A stretch of 64,000 nt of DNA, taken from JAXMHN01 sp964578605. Lineage in GTDB: Bacteria; Verrucomicrobiota; Verrucomicrobiia; Limisphaerales; SIBE01. Numbering within the stretch: position 1 is the first letter of the stretch; each line of letters starts with the position of its first letter. The DNA lies in assembly GCA_964578605.1 (NCBI GenBank), contig CAZODO010000002.1, positions 1 through 64,000 on the forward strand, given 5' to 3'. The notes below the pieces were generated by a model. That model was not told the DNA's origin, made no database searches, and saw only the letters and a list, made by a program, of their open reading frames with translations. Below, one piece after another: positions 7,665 through 16,100 of this stretch. The position numbers and the translations under genes are program-made.

Positions 7665-9761
7665 TTACGGTTCGCGGAGGACCACCAACCGAACCGCCCA
7701 AGGTTCCACAGCGGGGAGGACGAATCGCCTGTAGGGTCCGTCGGCGCGCACCGCCCGAACGATCTGCTTCTGCGCCTCCATGTCGAACACGTGGGCCTCT
7801 TCGGCCGTGGTGGCGACGGCCAGTTCGAGTCCAGACGCTGCATCGAAACTGGCGTTGAGCAGGCCGACGGCGAAAGTTCCGTCCCCGGTTTCACGTGCCC
7901 AGAGATTCACTTTGTGGTACGACGCCACATACGCGGGCAGCCGATCCCGCGAAAGCCATCGCATGATGGCTTTCATTTGCGAGTTCTTGCTCAGGCTGTG
8001 GAGGTGGTCCCAGGGATAGTACCCACTGACACAGATCCGACCCCCAAGCTTGTTTTCAAAAACCGCCAGGCTGCAAGGTGAGATCTCCTTGCCTCCGTAA
8101 TCAACGAGCCTGGCCAGAGTCTCCACCCCGGGATCCTGCTTTTTCAGATGGTAACCAACAAAGCCGGACACCCGGTAAAAGGACTGGCGACAATCGCGTT
8201 GGCGCCGGGCGAACGAGCCGTTGATCGGATGAGGAGCGAACTCTTCGATGCAGTCGACCGGGTGCGATTGTCCCGCCGACATTCCCGTGAGTTCCTGGAA
8301 CCCCATTTCATTGAGGATATTGAGTGTCTCCACGTCCGCATAAACACCGCCCGCCAGCACGTCGCGAATTTCCTCGCGCGACATGGCCGCGACGCTCTGC
8401 GGAAACAGGAGCGTCACTAAGGCGCCGCGCTGGTGATAGGCCGCTGGCAGCCCCATTTCGAGAACCTGCGAGCCTTGGTTCAGGTGTCCCAGGCCCCAGC
8501 CGGGATTGCTGATGAAATCACCCGCTGCTGCCTGGTCTTTGTTCCAATAGGTGAAAAGCCCAATGGGCCGGGCGCGTCCGAGATGTCGGGCCAGCAGATC
8601 GTAAAACGGCCGCATCTGTCGCAGGCGCGCCACGAGAGGTTCAAACTCGTCGAGCGGTTCGTCATTTCCCGACAGCACGTTGAACGCCGCTCCCGTGCAA
8701 CCCGCAGCCAGGTGCGTGGCCGCTTCCACGGCCGTGATGTGCGCCGACTTTTTCAAGCGTTGATACGGGAAGTTCTCAATTTCGGACTGGATCGACAGGA
8801 CCGAGGGTGGAAGGAAAGCGATTTGGCGCCCGATGTCATGTGATTTGCCCACCAAACCGCCAGGGCTGGAGTCCTCATAGAAGCCCCCGCCAGGCCGCCA
8901 ATAGACGGGGGCTCCTTCCGGTCCCGCGAGCACCTTGGCCCACTGGTCGAAGTCGTATCCCTCGAAGAAGCGGTCGCCGGTCATGAAGCCGAGGGGCAGA
9001 CCTGGTTTGGCGGCATGGACTGTCTGTTCGATGAGGCCGAGCAAGCGGGCGATGGTGGCGCGATTGTGGGCGAGCCAAGCCTTGCGCAGCGCGGCGCAGT
9101 CCTCTGGCTTGCCTGTGGTTAAGGCGGCACGCAGGCTCGACCGGGTGTAATTCGTGCTCGACTCTTCCGCAAAGAGTGCCAGGCAGTGATCACAGAAACA
9201 GGTCAGGCCAACCGGCATGTGGCCCATCAACCGCACATCATCATCGACCCAGATGTAGTCCGGATTTGCCGCGGCTACGTCTTTGTAGATCTGGCGCACG
9301 TAATGTTGGAGCCGGGGATCATTGGGGCAGAGGCTGCCACGAGAAACGTTGCCCGCGATGTCGGTCACCGGGGTGAACTCGCCGGACAGGGAATTCGGGA
9401 GGTTTTCCTCGTGATGGCCCATGGTCGAGAGCACGTTGATACCGGATCGGTATCCGAGTGCTTTAGCTTCCGCGATCCGCTGGGCGAGCAACTTGCAGCG
9501 GCGGCTCATCTCCTCAACCGGCAAATTCGGATGGGTGAATGACGTGAAAAACGTAATCTCGTCGGTCACGCCTTTGTGCCGCTCGAACAGGTCCAGCAGT
9601 TCGCGGTATCGCCCGTCTGGCATCCATTGTGGAGGGCTGATTCGAAACGCGATCGACGCTCTTTCAGAGGCAGCGCTCGGCGCGGCGCCGTCGTTGTTGA
9701 ACTGAAACAGCAAACCGATCAACACCAACTCGAATAGGAAGCAGAAGCGGTCGGGGATCAT
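7665..9761 (-). CDS. Secreted glycoside-hydrolase-like TIM-barrel protein (GH42-like)
   Basis: A 698-residue protein. The N-terminus (FCFLFELVLIGLLFQF) is hydrophobic and probably a signal sequence. The central part looks like a TIM-barrel glycosidase: a DYIWVDDDVRLMGH strand end with acidic residues, then a Cys-rich CFCDHC motif near residue 187 similar to the metal-site cysteines of GH42-type beta-galactosidases, and later QSEIENFPYQ, a possible catalytic Glu region. The C-terminal third resembles an accessory beta-sandwich. Substrate is unknown. It points away from the sugar isomerase gene at 10185, so the two may share the 423-bp intergenic region as a regulatory zone. Confidence 0.6.
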   Translation of the reverse strand: MIPDRFCFLFELVLIGLLFQFNNDGAAPSAASERASIAFRISPPQWMPDGRYRELLDLFERHKGVTDEITFFTSFTHPNLPVEEMSRRCKLLAQRIAEAKALGYRSGINVLSTMGHHEENLPNSLSGEFTPVTDIAGNVSRGSLCPNDPRLQHYVRQIYKDVAAANPDYIWVDDDVRLMGHMPVGLTCFCDHCLALFAEESSTNYTRSSLRAALTTGKPEDCAALRKAWLAHNRATIARLLGLIEQTVHAAKPGLPLGFMTGDRFFEGYDFDQWAKVLAGPEGAPVYWRPGGGFYEDSSPGGLVGKSHDIGRQIAFLPPSVLSIQSEIENFPYQRLKKSAHITAVEAATHLAAGCTGAAFNVLSGNDEPLDEFEPLVARLRQMRPFYDLLARHLGRARPIGLFTYWNKDQAAAGDFISNPGWGLGHLNQGSQVLEMGLPAAYHQRGALVTLLFPQSVAAMSREEIRDVLAGGVYADVETLNILNEMGFQELTGMSAGQSHPVDCIEEFAPHPINGSFARRQRDCRQSFYRVSGFVGYHLKKQDPGVETLARLVDYGGKEISPCSLAVFENKLGGRICVSGYYPWDHLHSLSKNSQMKAIMRWLSRDRLPAYVASYHKVNLWARETGDGTFAVGLLNASFDAASGLELAVATTAEEAHVFDMEAQKQIVRAVRADGPYRRFVLPAVEPWAVRLVVLREP

Positions 9762-10184
9762 AGAGATGTCATGCGCATGTTCGGCTCGGAACGGTGGACG
9801 GAAGACCAGCGTCTCGGTTGGTCGAAATTGTCGCCAGCGCTCGCGGCAATGGCAAGCACGTCGTTCAGATCAGCCCAAGCGCTCGAGCGCCGCTCAGCCG
9901 CCGATTTCCTCCCCCGCCCACGGGTTCTTTCAATCGTATCCTGCCCGTGCAATGCGGGACGGCTCATCTTGTGAAATCGGCGATTCCACGGTTGACGCCG
10001 CTTGGGAGAGGGGACAGCCTCGCGGCATGACTGCCTTCCAGCCGCCTGCTCCCTCCTCCGCCGCGTTTGGCAGGAACGGCGTTGGGTTGGGGCGGCCCGG
10101 CAGCAATCAGGTCTGGAGAAAGGAGCCCAACCTTAACCGAACCTGATTTGTCACCGCAGAACAACCCTCGATATCCAATAGACT
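9762..10184. other. Divergent intergenic region
   Basis: 423 bp between the divergent hydrolase and isomerase genes. It contains a 10-bp perfect palindrome CATGCGCATG at 9770-9779, immediately upstream of the hydrolase start, and a TTGTCA box at 10148-10153 with only a poor -10 partner before the isomerase. I see no supported gene; overlapping short frames are low complexity. Confidence 0.4.
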
Positions 10185-11021
10185 ATGGCAAAGATATTCG
10201 TCGGCCTGAACGCCGAGTTCTCACGCAGTTCGGACAAACCCTTCGAGTGGGCAGTCGAGAAAGCGGCTGCCATGGGATACAAATACTTCGAGCCGATGAT
10301 CCACTTTGGCCGCGAACTCATGAGTGAAGCGGGCTATTTCCACACCGTCTCCATGTTCGACGACCCCTGGCGGATCAAGGAGGCCTGCGACAAAGCGGGG
10401 CTGAGGATCTCGGGCTTGCAATCGCACGGACCTCTGGGCCGTCCGGACGTCCACGGCGAATACATCAAGCTGGCCATCCGCGTCGCGGCGGAGATCGGCG
10501 TCCCCGTTATCAACACCGACGAAGGCATCAAAGCCAAATGGACCACCGTGGAAGAAGACCATGTGCTCATCAAATACACGCTCCAGGAAGCGGCTTTTAT
10601 CGCCGAACGCCGCGGGGTGAAGATCGGTTTGGAACCGCACGCGCAATACTCTCGCACGCCGGACGGCCTGGACCGCATTTACAACCTGGTGAAATCGCCC
10701 TCGATCGGCATCAACTTCGATACTGGGAACGCTTACCTGTGCGGTCACGACGTTTACGCCTGGCTCGAGCGGGTCGCGGAACGGTTGGTTCATTTGCATG
10801 CCAAAGACATTTCCCAGGCGCATTCTGCGTCCGAGCGCGGCAAAGTCACGGGCACGCCAGTCGGTTGCGCTTGTGGCGATGGTGTCCTGGATTGGAAGCG
10901 CATCATGGATATCGTCCGCCGGAAATGCCCGCGCGACATCGTTTTCTCGGTCGAGTGCGGCACGCCAGACCAGGCGGCGAGGAGTCTTGCGCACCTGACG
11001 CCGCTGGCGGCAGCGGCGTAG
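10185..11021 (+). CDS. Sugar phosphate isomerase/epimerase (xylose isomerase-like TIM barrel)
   Basis: A 278-residue AP_endonuc_2 superfamily protein. Metal ligands typical of the family are visible: Glu in GLEPHAQY (about 149), Asp in NFDTGNAY (about 178), His in HLHAKDI (about 204) and Glu in SVECGTP (about 258). Such enzymes isomerise or epimerise sugars or inositols; the exact substrate cannot be read from sequence. There is no signal peptide, so it acts in the cytoplasm. It lies divergent from a secreted hydrolase, which suggests that it handles a sugar released outside the cell. Confidence 0.85.
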   Translation: MAKIFVGLNAEFSRSSDKPFEWAVEKAAAMGYKYFEPMIHFGRELMSEAGYFHTVSMFDDPWRIKEACDKAGLRISGLQSHGPLGRPDVHGEYIKLAIRVAAEIGVPVINTDEGIKAKWTTVEEDHVLIKYTLQEAAFIAERRGVKIGLEPHAQYSRTPDGLDRIYNLVKSPSIGINFDTGNAYLCGHDVYAWLERVAERLVHLHAKDISQAHSASERGKVTGTPVGCACGDGVLDWKRIMDIVRRKCPRDIVFSVECGTPDQAARSLAHLTPLAAAA

Positions 11022-11073
11022 CCGGCGAAGTTGGCCTTTGACGCCTTGGCCTTTCCGGGCGCTAAATGCAGGC

Positions 11074-13149
11074 GTGAACCGCATTTTACATCTTTCCAGG
11101 GCTTGGTTCGGGCCGCTGGCGGCAGTTTTTGTCGCAATACCCGGCGTTTCCGCTGCCATTACCGACATTATCGTCACCAACGATCTTGTGCTCGAGGGCG
11201 GCGCGCGTCTTTCGGCACGGCTGATCATCCGTGCCAGCCACGTAACCGTGGATGGCAACGGCGCGGTTCTGGCGGGGCCCGGGCAGATTGGGGATGCGAA
11301 GTCTCTGGAGAACGCCGGGATCGGCGTTTTGATCGAAAGCGTCACGGGAGTGACCCTCAAGAACATCCGAGTCCACGGATTCGCGACCGGATTGGTGATC
11401 CGCCAGGCTCGCGCGGTGTTGGTGGCGGACAGCGATTTCTCGGACAATTACCACAACCCGGCGCATGGTTGGGGCGAAATGCCGACGCGCGGCGGTATCC
11501 TCTGCGAAAACGTGCGCCAATCGGTCTTCCGGAGCAACCGGGCGAATCGGGTGTGGGATGGAATTCACTTCATCGATTCAGACGAGAATTTGGTTGAGAA
11601 CAACGATTTTTCCCGCTGCTCTAACACCGCGGCCAAGCTCTGGAAATCGTCCCGGAACCGATTCTTGAGCAACAACCTCTCCTATGGCATCCGAATTGAC
11701 CGCGCGGCCGGGGAAGTGCACGCCCGGGATTCGACCTGCGTGCTGATCGAGACGGGCTCGAACGACAACTATTGGTCCTGGAACGATATCACGCATGGAG
11801 GCGACGGGATCTTCATCCGGCCGCTCAACCGTTGGGTTTCGACCGGGAACGTCTTTGTCGATAACGATACGTCGTACGCGAACAACAATTGCGTGGAGAG
11901 TTGGAGCCCCGGGAACATGTTCATTCGGAACAAGGCGAATCACGGGAGCTACGGCTTTTGGTTGGGGGGCAGCGACCACACGGTGTTGATTGGGAACGAG
12001 GCGGCGTTCAACGGGTTGGCGAGTGGTAATCATAACGCGCCGGAGCCCGGTTTTCGCCATGGCGGGATCGTGATTGTGAGCGGGTCGTCCAGCCACACGA
12101 TTGTCGAGGGGAATCACGTTCACGACAACAATGGGGCCGGGATTGTTTTTCGTGGCGACGTGGAATCGCAGGGGCGCAAATGGCGAACCGAGCATTGGAT
12201 CATTCAGCAGAACCGGATCGAGAACAACCGCTTCGGCATCTGGGGCCGCTGGGGCGATGGCATTCTCCTTGCCGCGAACGTTTTCGCGGGAAATGAGGAA
12301 GGCAATTTCATCACGAATGTCTCGAACCTGGTGGAGTTGAAGGGGTCGCCGGAGATCCGAACGGCTCCAGAAGCGCGACTCCTGGGGCCGGCGACCGCGA
12401 GGGTGGGGGAGACTGTGCGCCTTGACGGCACCCTCAGTCGGGACCTTGGCGGCCAGCCGCTTTCCTATCGCTGGTGGCTCCACGGCGAGGCGGGTCGAGA
12501 AGGGGTGTTCGAACGGACGTTCGACCAGCCCGGATTCTACCGTATCGGACTGACGGTTGATAACGGCGCGTTGGCGGCCCTGGCCTGGCGAGACCTCATC
12601 GTGACCAGTCCGGTTGCGAACGAGTTGGGCACCGAAGGGCAAGCTGCCAACTGGGGCTTCGAGTTGGAGAACAACGACGGAAGCGGACGAGTTCTCTTTA
12701 GGGATGATCCGGAGGCCATCATTGGCAACCGTTGCTTGCACTTCACTCCTGACCCGTATCCCGGGGCGTTCGCCACCGCCGTTTTCCCCAAGGACCGCCA
12801 GGCGCGCTGGGATTTCTCCGGCCGGCGACAGATCAGTTTTTGGGTCAAAGCGCAGAACCCGAACATCCCCGGTTACCAGAATGCCGGCCCGGTCGTGCGC
12901 TTCTTGACGTCCGCTGGCCAGATCGAACTTAAGCCGGCCAAAGACGGGAACTTGCTCAATGATCCGCCGTTCAGTGAAGCACGCTGGACGTGGATGCCCG
13001 TGGTGATCCCATTGGCCGGCGACGACGCTTGGCAACGGACGGTTACGGGCGACATCTCACTCGATCGCATTGATGCCCTCAGCGTGTCCCTGGATTCCTG
13101 GGGCGGCGACCCGTTTGAGGTATGGCTTGATGGGTTGACCGTCGAGTAG
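11074..13149 (+). CDS. Secreted right-handed beta-helix protein with PKD-like domain
   Basis: The GTG at 11074 gives MNRILHLSRAWFGPLAAVFVA, a good signal peptide; the longer frame opens with TTG at 11038. The mature protein (about 690 residues) has repeated short N/G-rich rungs (VENNDFSRCSNTAAKLW, FVDNDTSYANNNCVES, VEGNHVHDNNGAGIVF) diagnostic of parallel beta-helix (NosD/PbH1) folds over roughly residues 50-420. A PKD-like domain follows (SRDLGGQPLSYRWWLHG) and then a beta-sandwich carbohydrate-binding-like region. Beta-helix proteins often bind or cleave polysaccharides such as pectin or alginate. No catalytic triad is recognised. It starts 52 bp after the isomerase gene. Confidence 0.8.
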   Translation: MNRILHLSRAWFGPLAAVFVAIPGVSAAITDIIVTNDLVLEGGARLSARLIIRASHVTVDGNGAVLAGPGQIGDAKSLENAGIGVLIESVTGVTLKNIRVHGFATGLVIRQARAVLVADSDFSDNYHNPAHGWGEMPTRGGILCENVRQSVFRSNRANRVWDGIHFIDSDENLVENNDFSRCSNTAAKLWKSSRNRFLSNNLSYGIRIDRAAGEVHARDSTCVLIETGSNDNYWSWNDITHGGDGIFIRPLNRWVSTGNVFVDNDTSYANNNCVESWSPGNMFIRNKANHGSYGFWLGGSDHTVLIGNEAAFNGLASGNHNAPEPGFRHGGIVIVSGSSSHTIVEGNHVHDNNGAGIVFRGDVESQGRKWRTEHWIIQQNRIENNRFGIWGRWGDGILLAANVFAGNEEGNFITNVSNLVELKGSPEIRTAPEARLLGPATARVGETVRLDGTLSRDLGGQPLSYRWWLHGEAGREGVFERTFDQPGFYRIGLTVDNGALAALAWRDLIVTSPVANELGTEGQAANWGFELENNDGSGRVLFRDDPEAIIGNRCLHFTPDPYPGAFATAVFPKDRQARWDFSGRRQISFWVKAQNPNIPGYQNAGPVVRFLTSAGQIELKPAKDGNLLNDPPFSEARWTWMPVVIPLAGDDAWQRTVTGDISLDRIDALSVSLDSWGGDPFEVWLDGLTVE

Positions 13150-13161
13150 GGCGGCGCGCGT

Positions 13162-16100
13162 CTAGCGCTCCTGAAGCGGCACAATCCGGTAAAAACGCTG
13201 GAGCGCGCCTCGCGATGCCACGTCGCTGAAATCCACCACGCCCGTTCGGTTGTAGTTGGTGGAAACCGGTTGCCAGCGCTCGAGATCGCTGGTGGCTTCA
13301 ATAACCAGCGGCTGCCCGCGAGACACCGGCACGAGCGCCGAGAATTGGCCGTCCACAACCTGCAGGAACCGGTTATCCTCCGGCCGGACCGGGCTGTCCG
13401 CCGCCAGTCGCAGGAGGAAAGCGCGGCGCTGAGTTCCCATGGTTGGGGAGGTCCATTCGCCTTCGCCGACGATATCGCCCGCGTCGTTGATGTCGTAAGG
13501 GATTGTCAGTTGCCAGCGCTCATCGGGAGGAACGAGCGCATTCAGGTTGTGCATCACACCCCCGTGCCAAAGGAAAGCCGACATCAGTCCGCCCTTGTCC
13601 ACTGAACGGCCGACTACCTGGTTATGGTTGTTGAGCGCGTAAGCTTCGCTCATGCCTCCACCCAGGCTGCCCAGTTCGATGACGTATCCGCTGGACCACA
13701 GAAAGGCTTCCCACCCGCGGGCACCGGAGAGCTTCCCGGCGATATAGCCGGCATCGTTAATCCCGCGGGCTTCGGAGTAATCTTCCCTGAAGCCTTCGAG
13801 CGACTGCAAACCGTTGGTGGGGTCAAACCGAAACGCCCGAATGATGCCGTCGAATCCTCCAACTTTGCCCACCGCGGCTCCGTAATTGTTCACGCCATAG
13901 GCGAAGCTCTCCGGTCGGTCGCGGGCGATCTCTTGGAGTTCGCCTTGGTCGTAAAGGCAAGCGCGAAAGGTATCGCCGCGGTCCTGGGATGCTCCCGCGA
14001 TCTGCCCGGTCTCATTGATGCGGAACGCGACTCCAAACTGGCCACCGAGCGAACCGAGATCGGTGAAGTTCGTGCCTTTCAGCACGAAAATGCGGGTTGT
14101 ACCAGAGCGGTTATCCGAGCTGGACCCCGTGATCCACCCGAGATTATTGATATGCAGCGCTTGCGAAGAATCGTCAGCGCGGCCGGTCATGGTGCCCAGG
14201 TCGTGCATGGCCCCGTCCCGGTAAAGAAAGGCGTGCTCATGGCGATCGGCGCGCATCGCCTGTCCGACCACGTCACCCCGCTGGTTGATTCCGAAAGCGT
14301 AACTGCTGTCGCCGCCCAAAGTCCCGAGGTCGATCAACTGGTATTTGGGAACGCGGGCCGGATCGTTCGTGGCGGTGATCTGGGCAATGGCGGAAGCCGT
14401 CATGTCGCCGCGGTCATCAACAGCCTTGGCCTGGAGAGCGTAGGCGCCAGGAACAAGGTTCCGCAGGACATAAACGAAGGGTCGATTCGTCAGGCGCGCC
14501 AGTTCCATTGTGCCATCGAAGAACTGGACCGCGCGCACCGTGCCGTCCGGATCGTCGGCTTCGACACGAATCACCACGTTGGTAGGCAGGCCGAATTGGT
14601 CGCCGGTCGCGGGCGAAAGCAATGTGATAACGGGCGGCCGGTTCGTTCCCAGGACGGTAATGTTCACCAGCCTTGACGTCGTTGAGGCACCGTCTTCGTC
14701 GAAAGCAACGGCACTGAGCACGTATTGCCCAACCGGCGGATTCTCCCACCAGAAATAGGCGTCTGGAGAGCTGTAGGCCACCGCCGTGGCGAAGAACACG
14801 CCGTTCGTCAGGAAATCGACGCGCGCTATCGGCCCTTCGGAATCGCGCGCGTCCGCCACAAGATTTACGCGTGCAGGAAGCCCGAATACATCGCCTTCGC
14901 TGGGAGAACTCATGAACACCTCGGGCGGTCTCTGCACGCGCACAGTCACCGAAACGGACGGAGTGGTTGCGCCGAGGTTATCCTCCGCGACCGCAGTGAA
15001 GTTGAACACGCCGGCTGCCAAAGCAGCCCACTCCAGCGTGTAAGGCGGCTGAGTCACCGCGCCGAGCAACGGCCCGTCTTTGAAGAACCGCACTTCGCGA
15101 ATCGAACCGTCCGGATCCGAGGCTTGGGCGTCCAGCAAGATCGTTTCACCCACTGTCACGACGGCCTTAACCGCCAGGACGACCGTCGGCGCCTGGTTGT
15201 CCAGCGGCGGGCGAACCAAGATGGGAACCGCAGCCGAAGTGCTGCGCTCGCCCTGGTCGTCCTCCGCTACCGCGACGAGGTCATAGCTGCCAGCGAAAAC
15301 GTCCCGCCATACCACTTCGAACGGCGCGGCCAGCGCGCTCCCTGCGAGAGCACCATTGGCATAGAAATCTACCCGCCGGACCGCGCCGTCGGGATCGTTA
15401 GCTTGCGCGCGCAGAGTGATCGCGTCCCCAGTGAAGAACGAACTGCCGGACAGCGGTTGGGCAATCTGAACATTAGGGGGCGTGTTCAGCAGCGACCACA
15501 CTGCGAAATCGCGCGACGGCCGCCCGCCTGCCAGCGTAAGACTTCCGCCGACCAACAACTGACTCCCCCGAGGCGCGAGCGCCATCACGCTCGCGTCATT
15601 CCCTTCGACGCCGCTGCCGAGAGAGGACCAGGCGGTTCCATCCCAACGTGCGATCCCGGAGGCTTGTGAACCGTCGATCGCCGAGAACACGCCGCCCGCA
15701 AACACGCTTCCGCCATGGACGGCCAAGGCGCGAACGCTTGTGATCCAGCCCGGACGTGTGACCGCGGTGGCAAGAGGGTGCCAGCGCTCGCCGTCCCAGC
15801 GTGCCAGGTGCTGGACGGGGTTACCCCCGGCCAGGTTGAACTCGCCGGCCGCGAATATTTCCCTGCCGCGCACGGTCAGGGCGTAGACGACTTGGATATG
15901 GTTATCAGAGGAGATGCCTTCGCCAAGAGGGTGCCATCGTGTGCCATCCCACAAGGCGACGCATCGCGCCTGCGTCTCGCCGGCTGCTTGAAAAGCACCT
16001 CCCACCACCAAACCGCGCTCCGTTTGCACCAAGGCGAACACGGGTCCGTCAAGGCCGCCGCCCGGTTCGGTCCAGGCTGTTCCATCCCATCGCGCCAGGT